NCBI GenBank assembly: GCA_019411205.1
Contig: DXRF01000025.1
Coordinates: forward strand, 7,787 to 18,918
Source: Parabacteroides sp.
Lineage (GTDB): Bacteria > Bacteroidota > Bacteroidia > Bacteroidales > Tannerellaceae
Length of the DNA: 11,132 nt
Reading direction: 5' to 3'
Of this stretch, positions 1 to 8,261 are shown one piece after another. The position numbers were made by a program, and so were the translations under genes. Under the pieces are notes generated by a model that worked only from the letters and a program-made list of their open reading frames with translations, did no database searches and was not told the origin of the DNA. Numbering within the stretch: the stretch's first letter is position 1; the number at the start of each line of letters is the position of its first letter.

Positions 1-626
1 ATCCTGAATGGGTATCTGTCGCTACTGCATCGGGGCAATTAAAAGATGTTTATCTGCCGGATAGTACGCTGGTTTCGATAGCCGGAAATTCGACACTTCG
101 GTATGATGTGAAGAAATATGGAAAGGAAAGGCGTGTGGTGGAGATGACAGGAAAAGCTTTTTTCCAGGTGAAGAGAAACGAGGCGCGTCCCTTTTCCGTT
201 CATACTGCCATGACGGAGGTGACGGTTTTAGGTACCAGCTTCCAAGTCAGTGAACAACCGGACATGACGGAAGTCGATGTCGTTACGGGAAAAGTGCGTT
301 TTGCAGCAGGGAAGGAGCCCGAACCGGTTATCCTGACAGCGGGAATGTCGGCCTCTTATTCGAATGAAAAGAAAGAAATAGATATCCTGAAGGAAGAGAA
401 TCCGAATAATCTTTCCTGGAAAACGAAGCAGTTGAGGTTTAATGATACGCCTTTGGATAAGGTGATCAGGGACTTGAACGAGTATTACCAGGTGGAGATC
501 ACCAACAAGGTGGATTCGCCGGATTCCCGGCTGACCGCAACATTCAACGATCTGCCTCTTGATGAAGTCCTGATGGTTATCAATCAGACGCTGGATATCC
601 GATTGGTTCCCCGGAAAGATAAATAA
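1..626 (+). CDS. FecR-family anti-sigma factor, 3' part only
   Basis: The reading frame is open from base 3 and runs off the left edge, so the true start, the cytoplasmic sigma-binding part and the expected membrane helix are not in the window. The visible part is the periplasmic FecR domain: a VYLPDST strand, NSTLRYD, RRVVEMTGKAFFQV and VLGTSFQV are typical landmarks. It ends in a DUF4974-type C-terminal domain starting at LRFNDTPLDKVI and ending in VPRKDK. Proteins of this family hold an ECF sigma factor inactive at the inner membrane and release it when a TonB-dependent transducer in the outer membrane signals through its STN domain. The stop lies 10 nt before the next gene, an STN-containing receptor, which supports a shared operon and partnership. 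The GTG at 108 is an internal codon, not the start, because FecR-like sequence continues upstream of it. The cognate sigma gene is expected just left of the window (inference). Confidence 0.93.
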   Translation, partial: PEWVSVATASGQLKDVYLPDSTLVSIAGNSTLRYDVKKYGKERRVVEMTGKAFFQVKRNEARPFSVHTAMTEVTVLGTSFQVSEQPDMTEVDVVTGKVRFAAGKEPEPVILTAGMSASYSNEKKEIDILKEENPNNLSWKTKQLRFNDTPLDKVIRDLNEYYQVEITNKVDSPDSRLTATFNDLPLDEVLMVINQTLDIRLVPRKDK

Positions 627-636
627 AAAAGAAGAT

Positions 637-3297
637 ATGTCTCGTGTTTACCTATTTGTCATCGGGATTTGTATGTGTTGCCCGCTGATTTGGGCGAAAG
701 AACCTTTGCACCTGTTGGCGGATCCGACTCCTACTGTCACGCTGGATATGAAGCGGGTACCGTTACAGGATATTTTGCTGGAGATTGAAAAGCAGACCGG
801 CCTGTTTTTTTCCTATGAATCGTCGATGTTAAAAGAATTTCGCCATGTTTCGTTGACGGTACGCGATGAGTCCCTTTCTTATTGCCTGAAACGGCTGTTC
901 GGGCCTTTACCTCTTGTTTATCGGATGACAGAGCATTATGTGATATTGAAACGGAAACCCCGGCAATATACAATCAGCGGGTTTGTGCGGGATTCCGCTT
1001 CCTATGAGAGCCTGATTGCGGCAACCGTGGTGGAGCGTTCTTCCGGAAAAGGGTCGGTTTCCAATAATTACGGCTTTTACAGTATTACGCTACCTCCGGG
1101 GAAGGTGGTACTGTCTTCTTCTTATGTCGGCTACGAGCCTTGTTCCGTTACGTTCGAATTGACTTGCGACACGATGATCGATCTCTCTCTATCGCCGGCC
1201 AGTGTGCTGGGGGAAGTCGTGGTAAAAGGAATCTCCCCTCGGTCGGATGTCTTGAATAGCCGAGTGGGAGTGTCGGATATCCCGGCAAGCCGTGTGAAGT
1301 CGTTGCCGGCCTTGTTGGGCGAAACGGATGTTGTCAAGACCTTGCAACGGCTGCCGGGTGTGACCGGAGGCACGGAAGGAATGAGTGGCTTGTTCGTGCG
1401 GGGAGGTGGTGGTGACGATAACCTGTTTTTACTTGATGGAAATCCGGTCTATCATACTGATCATGTGTTAGGCTTCTTTTCGGCTTTCAATCCGGATGCC
1501 GTGAAAAATGCCACTTTTTATAAAGGAAGTTTCCCGGCGGAATACGGTGGGAGACTTTCTTCCGTTATAGATGTACGTACAAATGAAGGAAACCGGAAAG
1601 AATATCACGGGAATATCTCGGTCGGTTTGCTGGCCGCGCGTGCCAATCTCGAAGGGCCGATCATCAAGGACCGGTCTTCATTCAATGTGTCGGTGAGGCG
1701 TACTTGGATGGAACTGATTACCTGGCCGCTCATGACGGCTGTGAACAAGAAGGCCGATACTGAATGGAAGGGCGGATACCATTTCTACGATATGAATGCC
1801 AAAGTCGATTATTCTTTTACAGACCGCAGCCGTGCCTATCTGAGCTTTTACATGGGAAGTGACAGTTACCGCAACGGCGAAGACTCGAAAAACATACATG
1901 GTGAAGACCGGGACTTTCGCTGGCGTTGGGGGAACCTGATCGGGTCTGCCGGGTGGAACTACTTGATCAACCGGAAACTGTTTGCCACTTTCACCGGAGG
2001 GTATACCCGTTATCGTTCGCATATAATCCAGAAGCAGAATGCTTTTGTCTCGTTGCCGGATAAGAGCGGGCAGGTCTATTTTCAGGAAGGACATTATCGT
2101 TCGGCTATGGAAGATGTGAACCTGAGAGCCTCTTTTGACTATCGCCCGAATGTCGACCACCGGGTCCGGATGGGAGGCGATTACCTGTTCCATCTTTTTC
2201 GTCCCGAACAGAGCAATATGAGTTCCTGGTATAAGGATTCGGTTGTTTCGCAAATGAATAATACGGTCTTTTCACATTCCTTGATTCATGGCCACGAAGT
2301 TTCCCTGTATGCGGAAGACGAAATGTTGCTGACCGACCGGTTGCGGGTGAATGCCGGGTTGCGCTTTACCCTTTTCCATGTGCAAGGAGAGACATACCAG
2401 TCATTCCAGCCCCGTTTTTCCGCCCGCTATCTGTTAGGGCGGAACCTGTCGGCAAAAGTGTCCTATACGAAGATGAACCAATATATCCATTTATTGTCCA
2501 ACAGCTATATTAGTCAGCCGACGGATATCTGGGTGCCGGTTACCGGGAATATCCGTCCGATGCATGCTCATCAGGTAACGGGTGGCCTATTTTGGCATTA
2601 TAAAGAATTGGATTTCTCGGCTGAAGGCTATTACAAACGGATGAATAATCTGGTGGAATATAAGGATAACGGTCCGGTTCTTCCCTCTTTTGAGGGGTGG
2701 GAAGACCGGGTCGGAGTGGGGAAGGGACGTTCTTACGGTTTGGAACTGATGGTGCAGAAAAAGACCGGGCGGTTTAACGGATGGATCGGGTATACGCTCT
2801 CCTGGTCCGACCGCTGGTTTCCGGACGGGACGGTCAACAAAGGACATCGTTTCCCCTCCAAATACGACAACCGGCATAAGGTCGATATCGTCGCTTCCTA
2901 CAAACTTTCTAAAAAGGTGGAACTGACGGCAGCTTGGATGTATAAGTCCGGTAATCACCTGACGATTCAGGATGTGCAATACCGCCCGTTACCGGAGCTG
3001 ACGGAGCGTGGCTATCAGGAGGAGCTTTGGTGGGGATATGGCGAGAACGCAAGTTCGCGCAACAATTACCAGCTTCCGGCTTACCACCGGCTTGATTTAG
3101 GTGCTAATTTCTACCGGTATAAGAAGAACGGGCGTATGGGAATCTGGAACCTGAGTCTTTGCAATGCCTATTTTAAGGCGAATCCTTTCTCAGTCCGGCC
3201 TATTTATTATCAAACGGAAAAAGGGCGGGAGGTCGTGTTGGAGCAGACCTTGTTGTTTCTTTTCGTCCCTTCCGTTTCTTATACATATAAATTCTGA
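637..3297 (+). CDS. TonB-dependent outer-membrane receptor with STN domain (module 1)
   Basis: An 886-aa TonB-dependent receptor and probable signal transducer in the outer membrane. In order: signal peptide about 1-20 (cleavage after LIWA); STN domain about 33-105 (VTLDMKRVPLQDILLEIEKQ, then LTVRDESLSYCLKRLF); a carboxypeptidase-regulatory-like beta-sandwich about 111-198 (YTISGFVRD, YGFYSITLPPG, YVGYEP); plug about 208-330 with the hallmark LPGVTGGTEGMSGLFVRGG, DNLFLLDGNPVY and EYGGRLSSVIDV; then a long barrel ending in SVSYTYKF with a terminal aromatic residue. The STN domain is what FecR-type anti-sigma factors bind, and a FecR gene lies 10 nt upstream, so an uptake-plus-signalling role is likely. 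The length suits the family. It lacks a SusD-like neighbour and is instead followed by a DUF4249 lipoprotein. The substrate is unknown; iron chelates, peptides and glycans are all possible. The start at 637 gives a clean signal peptide but only a weak purine-rich leader. Confidence 0.95.
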   Translation: MSRVYLFVIGICMCCPLIWAKEPLHLLADPTPTVTLDMKRVPLQDILLEIEKQTGLFFSYESSMLKEFRHVSLTVRDESLSYCLKRLFGPLPLVYRMTEHYVILKRKPRQYTISGFVRDSASYESLIAATVVERSSGKGSVSNNYGFYSITLPPGKVVLSSSYVGYEPCSVTFELTCDTMIDLSLSPASVLGEVVVKGISPRSDVLNSRVGVSDIPASRVKSLPALLGETDVVKTLQRLPGVTGGTEGMSGLFVRGGGGDDNLFLLDGNPVYHTDHVLGFFSAFNPDAVKNATFYKGSFPAEYGGRLSSVIDVRTNEGNRKEYHGNISVGLLAARANLEGPIIKDRSSFNVSVRRTWMELITWPLMTAVNKKADTEWKGGYHFYDMNAKVDYSFTDRSRAYLSFYMGSDSYRNGEDSKNIHGEDRDFRWRWGNLIGSAGWNYLINRKLFATFTGGYTRYRSHIIQKQNAFVSLPDKSGQVYFQEGHYRSAMEDVNLRASFDYRPNVDHRVRMGGDYLFHLFRPEQSNMSSWYKDSVVSQMNNTVFSHSLIHGHEVSLYAEDEMLLTDRLRVNAGLRFTLFHVQGETYQSFQPRFSARYLLGRNLSAKVSYTKMNQYIHLLSNSYISQPTDIWVPVTGNIRPMHAHQVTGGLFWHYKELDFSAEGYYKRMNNLVEYKDNGPVLPSFEGWEDRVGVGKGRSYGLELMVQKKTGRFNGWIGYTLSWSDRWFPDGTVNKGHRFPSKYDNRHKVDIVASYKLSKKVELTAAWMYKSGNHLTIQDVQYRPLPELTERGYQEELWWGYGENASSRNNYQLPAYHRLDLGANFYRYKKNGRMGIWNLSLCNAYFKANPFSVRPIYYQTEKGREVVLEQTLLFLFVPSVSYTYKF

Positions 3298-4325
3298 TGG
3301 CGATGAAGAAGATACTGTTTGCCTTGTGCCTGTTTTTGTTTGCCTCTTGTACCCGCGACGTGGTGCTGGTCCTTCCGCCCGTTTCTCCGCGCCTGGTGCT
3401 GAATGCTTCCGTTTCGCCGGATACGGATGTGACGGCTTTCTTGTCCAAAAGTTGGTTTGTCTTGGACACGGTTACGGACGACGGGGTCGAGGATGGCAGC
3501 ATACAAGTGTTTATAAACGACCGTTTGCAAGGACGTATGCAGCCCGTTTCCGATAGCCGGTTAACAGGACGGTACGTGTTGCCCGGATGCCGTGTGAGGG
3601 CCGGCGATCGCTTACGGCTGGAAGCCGGGGCGGAAGGTTTTGATCCGGTAGGAGGAGAGACGGTCATCCCGGACCCGGTGGAGGTGTTGTCTGTCGATAC
3701 GGTCCGTTTTACCCGCTTTGGTTATGGCGGATATGAATATCCTTCCATACGGTTGTATGTCCGGTTTCGTGACAAGCCGGAAAAACGGAACTATTATCGC
3801 TTGATAATCGAAAAACAGACAGAATTCCAGAAGGGAGACAGTGTGATAACCTGCAGTTCGATGTACCGGTCGGAACCGGGTTATACGGATTGGTTGAGCG
3901 TGGTGTATGAAGATCCGGTATTTCGTTCGACGGTGACGAATCCGGTCATCGAGCAGTTGGACGGAACGACTTGCCGGGGTACGTTTACGGATGATATGTT
4001 CGATGGCGAAGACTATACGGTCCGCTCTTCTTTCTGGCCTGTCGATTATTCTTTTAAGGGTGATTCGGTGACGACAACAGTGCATTATGATGTCCGCCTG
4101 GTGGCAATTTCGGAAGAGTACTACCGGTACCTGGTCGTCATCCGTAATTTCTCTATTTCGTTGGGCGATGCTTATTTAGACGGCTTGGTGGAACCTACCG
4201 CCACTTATACGAATGTCGAAGGCGGTTTCGGAGTCGTTGCCGGTTGCCAACTGGCTCATCGCCGTTTCACAATGCCTTTTGGTGATGAGGAACCTTATTG
4301 GAATCCGTTTGCCGTTTATGATTGA
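3297..4325 (+). CDS. DUF4249 family lipoprotein (module 1)
   Basis: A predicted lipoprotein of 342 aa. The N-terminus MAMKKILFALCLFLFASC is a lipoprotein signal with lipobox FASC, the lipidated cysteine being residue 18. The mature part starts CTRDVV and continues with the beta-rich pattern of DUF4249: PRLVLNASVSPDTDV, SKSWFVLDT, a GDRLRLEA strand, FDGEDY, and near the end a YTNVEGGFGVVAGC segment. DUF4249 has no settled biochemical role; it commonly sits beside TonB-dependent receptors lacking a SusD partner, so a surface or outer-membrane accessory role in uptake is inferred. Its ATG shares one base with the receptor's TGA (TGATG), which suggests coupled translation. A second ATG at 3303 would give MKKILFAL, an equally good signal peptide. 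Compared with the paralogue at 7175 it has a longer C-terminus after the NVEGG segment and is clearly GC-richer. Confidence 0.88.
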   Translation: MAMKKILFALCLFLFASCTRDVVLVLPPVSPRLVLNASVSPDTDVTAFLSKSWFVLDTVTDDGVEDGSIQVFINDRLQGRMQPVSDSRLTGRYVLPGCRVRAGDRLRLEAGAEGFDPVGGETVIPDPVEVLSVDTVRFTRFGYGGYEYPSIRLYVRFRDKPEKRNYYRLIIEKQTEFQKGDSVITCSSMYRSEPGYTDWLSVVYEDPVFRSTVTNPVIEQLDGTTCRGTFTDDMFDGEDYTVRSSFWPVDYSFKGDSVTTTVHYDVRLVAISEEYYRYLVVIRNFSISLGDAYLDGLVEPTATYTNVEGGFGVVAGCQLAHRRFTMPFGDEEPYWNPFAVYD

Positions 4326-4402
4326 TTTTAGAAATTTTCCAGGATCGAATAGGGGTTTTTCCATTTTTCCAGTCTTATGGATGAAAAGTCAATAAAGATA
4401 AG

Positions 4403-7162
4403 ATGAAGAAGTTAATGTTGAGAGGATGGTTTACCTGTGTTTTTGTGTGTTTGAGTTGTTTTTTGATATCGGAGAAGTTGTCGGCAGAGGTAAACGGTGG
4501 AGATGAAGTTCGAACAGTTACATTGAACATGCGGAACGTTTCTTTGAAAGAGATTCTGACAGAGATCGAGAAGCAGGCTGGAGTGACTTTTTCGTATGAA
4601 TCATCTTTGTTGAAAGAGTTTCGGAAGACAAGTTTCAAAGTAGAAGATGCAGCATTGGACGATTGCCTGGTACAGCTTTTTGCCGGCTATCCGCTCGTGT
4701 ACAAGAGGACAGGAAACATTGTCGTTCTGAAACACAAACCCAGGCAGGTCACGATCAGCGGTTTTGTGCGGGATAAAACTTCTGCAGAATCCCTGGTCGG
4801 GGCTTCTGTGTATGATGTGAGCAGCCTGAGTGGTGTGGCAACTAATGCATACGGATTCTTTAGTCTTTCGTTGTCAATGCCGCCGGGTAGTAACGGTGTT
4901 CCTGTCCGCTTGCAAGTATCTTATATCGGTTATGAGAGCCGTTCGCTTACCATTTCGACCTTGCAACAAGATACGGTTTTGGCAATCGATTTACGGCCTA
5001 ATGCTGCAATCGGAGAAGTACTGGTGACCGCTTCGGAAACAACCCGGCAAACGGTCCGTAATACGCAGATGGGAGCCTTGGAGATAAATCATGCTACTAT
5101 CCGCGCGACGCCAACCTTGTTGGGAGAAGCTGATATTATTCGTACCTTGCAGTTGACACCCGGAGTGTCGGCCGGGACGGAAGGTATTTCGGGGTTGTAT
5201 GTCAGAGGTGGCAATTCGGATGGAAATCTTTTCTTGATCGACGGTAATCCGGTCTATCAGGTGAATCACATCGGCGGCTTTTTCTCTGCGTTCAACAATG
5301 AAGCGATCAAAAGCATGAATTTCTTCAAAGCCGGTTTCCCGGCCCGTTATGGCGGACGGCTTTCTTCAGTGGTGGATGTACATACCAAAGAGGGGAATAT
5401 GAAAGAGTTTCATGGAAGTGCTTCCTTAGGGCTGGTTTCCGGTAACTTGAATTTAGAAGGGCCGATCTGGAAGGACCGCACGTCTTTTAATATTGCGCTC
5501 AGACGTACTTGGTTGGATGTGCTGACGGCCCCGGCACTGGCGATTGTGAATCAGAAAAATAAAAAGAACGGGGAACGTGTTAATGGCCGTTATGCTTTCC
5601 ATGATTTGAATGCCCGTATCGACCATCGTTTCAGCGACCGGAGTAGGATGTATTTGAGCCTCTATAACGGGAATGATGTTTTGAAAATAGGAAGTGAAGA
5701 TTTTGCTTATTCCGAATATACAAGCGAATATCGTAATACGATCGACGCTTATATGCGTTGGGGGAATTTGGTCGCTTCTGCTGGCTGGACGTATGCGTTC
5801 AGTAATAAGTTGTTCGGAAAATTGTCTGGTTTCTATACGCGATATCGTTCTAAAATCAGATATAAAGAGGAAGATGTTTCCGGTAAGGAAGGTGATTCCG
5901 GATATAAGTATTCTTTGGACGAGACGACCAATGTGACAGGAATCACGGATTTTGGTGTTCGCACCTCGTTTGATTATCGACCGGTGGCGGCACACCATAT
6001 CCGTTTTGGCGGTGATTACCTGATTCATTATTTTCAACCGGAGTATAACCGGATGAAAGCATTGGACAATAGTCTGCCGGATTCTATGCAGATTGCTAAA
6101 ACTTTTTCCGACGACAAGTTGTGGGCACATGAATTGGCTGCCTATGCTGAAGATGATTGGTCGATTTCCGATGCTTTTCGTTTAAATGTCGGACTTCGTT
6201 TCAGTCTGTTTAATATTGATAACAGGACGTATACCGGCATTGAGCCGCGTGCTTCTCTGCGCTGGTTGCTTTCACCGGATGTTAGTTTGAAAGCTTCTTA
6301 CTCCCGTATGAACCAGTATGTACATTTGATCAGTAACAGCTTTATGGATTTGCCGACTGATTCTTGGATGCCGGTGACTAATAAGTTGAAGCCGCTTGTC
6401 AGTGACCAGATTTCTTTGGGTGGTTATTACAATTGGAATCAGCTATTGGATTTTTCTGTTGAAGGTTATTATAAATGGATGAACAACTTGTTGGAATATA
6501 AGGATGGTTATAGTCTGATTCCTTCATCCGTTTCATGGGAAAATAAGATGGCCTCCGGTGAAGGGCGTGCTTACGGAGTGGAGTTTATGGTTCGTAAGCA
6601 AACAGGAAAAACCACCGGATGGGTCGGGTATGCGCTGGCGTGGGCGGATCGCCAGTTTGACGAAATAAATAAAGGACGGCGCTATCCTTCCCGTTACGAC
6701 AATCGGCATAAATTGAATATTGTTGTCATGCATAAACTCTCCAAGAAAGTAGAGTTGTCGGCTGCCTGGACTTATTCGTCTGGTAATTATACAACATTGT
6801 CACTGGAAAATTATTATTCGAGTGACCATCTGCACCAACCGGGAGAAAGACCTTTCTGGGGGAATGGGACTGGTGAAGATTATTATGACCAACGTAATAA
6901 TTATCAACTTCCTGCCTACCATCGTTTGGATGTGGGCATTAATATATATCGTCCCAAAAAGAAGGGGCGTATGGGAATTTGGAATATTAGTATTTATAAC
7001 GTGTACAGCCGGATGAATCCTATCCTGGTTTATAAAGGAGATGTCAAAGAGGAGGCTGGATCAGACGATTATGGGAATCCGAATGTCACCTATCGGAATG
7101 CATTCAAGTCTATCGGTATTTTCCCGATCATACCGTCGGTTTCATATACATATAAATTTTGA
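4403..7162 (+). CDS. TonB-dependent outer-membrane receptor with STN domain (module 2)
   Basis: A 919-aa paralogue of the receptor at 637-3297 with the same domain order: signal peptide about 1-28 (cleavage after KLSA), STN about 37-111 (VTLNMRNVSLKEILTEIEKQ), carboxypeptidase-regulatory-like domain about 116-210 (VTISGFVRD, YIGYES), plug about 225-340 (LTPGVSAGTEGISGLYVRGG, DGNLFLIDGNPVY, RYGGRLSSVVDV), and a barrel ending SVSYTYKF. The two align almost throughout; for example both have KEFR, PLVY, KPRQ-TISGFVRD and NNYQLPAYHRLD. The two receptors probably bind related but different ligands, since the substitutions and indels seen lie partly in probable loops. No separate FecR gene precedes it; the 77-bp gap from module 1 holds no gene and no Bacteroides-type promoter (TAnnTTTG) that I could see, so read-through from upstream is likely. 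It may compete with receptor 1 for the same FecR or may only transport (inference). Confidence 0.95.
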   Translation: MKKLMLRGWFTCVFVCLSCFLISEKLSAEVNGGDEVRTVTLNMRNVSLKEILTEIEKQAGVTFSYESSLLKEFRKTSFKVEDAALDDCLVQLFAGYPLVYKRTGNIVVLKHKPRQVTISGFVRDKTSAESLVGASVYDVSSLSGVATNAYGFFSLSLSMPPGSNGVPVRLQVSYIGYESRSLTISTLQQDTVLAIDLRPNAAIGEVLVTASETTRQTVRNTQMGALEINHATIRATPTLLGEADIIRTLQLTPGVSAGTEGISGLYVRGGNSDGNLFLIDGNPVYQVNHIGGFFSAFNNEAIKSMNFFKAGFPARYGGRLSSVVDVHTKEGNMKEFHGSASLGLVSGNLNLEGPIWKDRTSFNIALRRTWLDVLTAPALAIVNQKNKKNGERVNGRYAFHDLNARIDHRFSDRSRMYLSLYNGNDVLKIGSEDFAYSEYTSEYRNTIDAYMRWGNLVASAGWTYAFSNKLFGKLSGFYTRYRSKIRYKEEDVSGKEGDSGYKYSLDETTNVTGITDFGVRTSFDYRPVAAHHIRFGGDYLIHYFQPEYNRMKALDNSLPDSMQIAKTFSDDKLWAHELAAYAEDDWSISDAFRLNVGLRFSLFNIDNRTYTGIEPRASLRWLLSPDVSLKASYSRMNQYVHLISNSFMDLPTDSWMPVTNKLKPLVSDQISLGGYYNWNQLLDFSVEGYYKWMNNLLEYKDGYSLIPSSVSWENKMASGEGRAYGVEFMVRKQTGKTTGWVGYALAWADRQFDEINKGRRYPSRYDNRHKLNIVVMHKLSKKVELSAAWTYSSGNYTTLSLENYYSSDHLHQPGERPFWGNGTGEDYYDQRNNYQLPAYHRLDVGINIYRPKKKGRMGIWNISIYNVYSRMNPILVYKGDVKEEAGSDDYGNPNVTYRNAFKSIGIFPIIPSVSYTYKF

Positions 7163-7168
7163 AGGAGG
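7163..7168 (+). promoter_or_regulatory. Strong Shine-Dalgarno AGGAGG before the second DUF4249 gene
   Basis: AGGAGG lies six bases before the ATG at 7175 and immediately after the receptor stop at 7160-7162. It fixes the start of the lipoprotein gene. It is unusual here because the other genes in the window have weak or no Shine-Dalgarno sequences, as is common in Bacteroidales. Confidence 0.8.
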
Positions 7169-7174
7169 AAAAAG

Positions 7175-8182
7175 ATGAGATATAATATTTGTATATTGGT
7201 TTTGTTGTTGTTTGTCTTGTCCGGTTGCGAGAAAGAGATAAATTTGGAACATATGCGTCCTGAACCTAAACTGGTGTTGAATTGTCTGGCTGTACAAGGT
7301 GATACACTATCGGTAGAACTTTCCCGTACCTGGTTTTATGCGGATAATAAGGTCAAAGATATTTTTGTGTCTGGTGCGGATGTGAAACTTTATGTGAACG
7401 ATGTGTTCCGGGAATCATTGTCCGAAGTGGCCGTAAAGTATGAAGAGCTTGATATCGATGCTGTTCGTTACAAATCTTCATCTTATATACCTGTGGCGGG
7501 CGATCGGATACGCCTTGTGGCTTCTCGGGATGGTTTTAAGGAGGTGGAGGCCGTGACGGAAGTCCCGCGCCCCTGTTCTGTCTCGGGTTTCGAACTTCAA
7601 CAGGAGAGTGTAAGAGATACTACTGAATGGTTTGATGATGCATATATATATTTGGCTCAAAATAATACCGTGTGCTTCACTCTTCACGACGAACCGGGCG
7701 AAGATAATTATTATCTGATTTATTTCCGCCAGGGATATATTTGGGGAGGAGAAAACGATACCGTTTATTCCTGGTATTCTTTTAGACCTGATTATGGTAG
7801 TGAACCGGTATTTGCTGTTCAGAATTCGGCTTTAGATCAGATTTTCGGATATGATGGTGTGGGTGGTTATAACGGACTCGCTTTTTCGGACGAGTTGTTC
7901 GACGGGAAAAGCTATCAGTTTAAGATCCCTTGGAAAATAAGTCTTAGCTATACTCAGAGTGTCGATTATACTCCCTACAAATACCGTTGTTATCTGTATT
8001 CCGTTTCTCGCTCCTATTATAACTATATGAAAACCATGAATGATTTGTATGAGAGTGGCTTTGTCGGCGATCTGGCGGAAATAGGCTTTGCCGAACCGGT
8101 CCGCATCTACTCGAATGTGGAAGGTGGAACCGGTATCTTAGGAGGTGGTTGTTTGGAGTTCAGAGAGTTTACAAGTGACTGA
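7175..8182 (+). CDS. DUF4249 family lipoprotein (module 2)
   Basis: A predicted lipoprotein of 335 aa, paralogous to the one at 3297-4325. The signal peptide MRYNICILVLLLFVLSGC carries lipobox LSGC with cysteine 18, and the mature start CEKEINLE is charged directly after the cysteine, compatible with surface export of Bacteroidetes lipoproteins, though it does not prove it. DUF4249 landmarks are PKLVLNCLAVQGD, SRTWFYAD, AGDRIRLVAS, FDGKSYQFKI and, near the end, YSNVEGGTGILGGG. It starts 12 nt after the receptor stop behind a strong ribosome binding site, so it belongs to the same operon and probably works with receptor 2. The function is unproven; surface-exposed substrate capture or a receptor lid is inferred from context only. 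It appears to close the operon, because the next gene faces it from the other strand. Confidence 0.88.
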   Translation: MRYNICILVLLLFVLSGCEKEINLEHMRPEPKLVLNCLAVQGDTLSVELSRTWFYADNKVKDIFVSGADVKLYVNDVFRESLSEVAVKYEELDIDAVRYKSSSYIPVAGDRIRLVASRDGFKEVEAVTEVPRPCSVSGFELQQESVRDTTEWFDDAYIYLAQNNTVCFTLHDEPGEDNYYLIYFRQGYIWGGENDTVYSWYSFRPDYGSEPVFAVQNSALDQIFGYDGVGGYNGLAFSDELFDGKSYQFKIPWKISLSYTQSVDYTPYKYRCYLYSVSRSYYNYMKTMNDLYESGFVGDLAEIGFAEPVRIYSNVEGGTGILGGGCLEFREFTSD

Positions 8183-8261
8183 CCTGGTCTGTGCTGACCG
8201 GATAATGGTTTGAAATCCCTTGTGTTTCCTGTTCGGTATCTGTGCTTCTTTCAGCCGGAAT

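Noticed and set aside
108..626. GTG at 108 as the start of the first gene
   Set aside because: The frame stays open to the left edge and the upstream residues (GQLKDVYLPDSTLV) are typical FecR sequence, so the gene is cut by the window edge.
1678..2253. Long open frame on the - strand (191 aa) inside receptor 1, and a similar one (5453-6130, 225 aa) at a comparable position in receptor 2
   Set aside because: The products have no signal, domain or family pattern and are not clearly alike in the way the two receptors are. They are explained by codon bias of the + strand barrel genes.
2587..2979. Open frame of 130 aa on the - strand inside receptor 1
   Set aside because: It is antisense to well conserved barrel strands and has no recognisable protein features.
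3200..3667. Open frame of 155 aa on the - strand across the receptor 1 / lipoprotein 1 junction
   Set aside because: It overlaps two convincing genes; its composition, rich in Ser, Thr, Arg and Pro, is typical of a shadow frame.
4326..4402. Repeated TTTTTCC / TTTTTCC (around 4356-4370) between the modules as a regulatory site
   Set aside because: It is a low-complexity repeat with no hairpin or promoter match around it.
8184..8201. Small hairpin CTGGTC / GACCGG after the second lipoprotein gene as a terminator
   Set aside because: The stem is six pairs including one G-T pair and is not followed by a T run, so it is not good evidence of a terminator.
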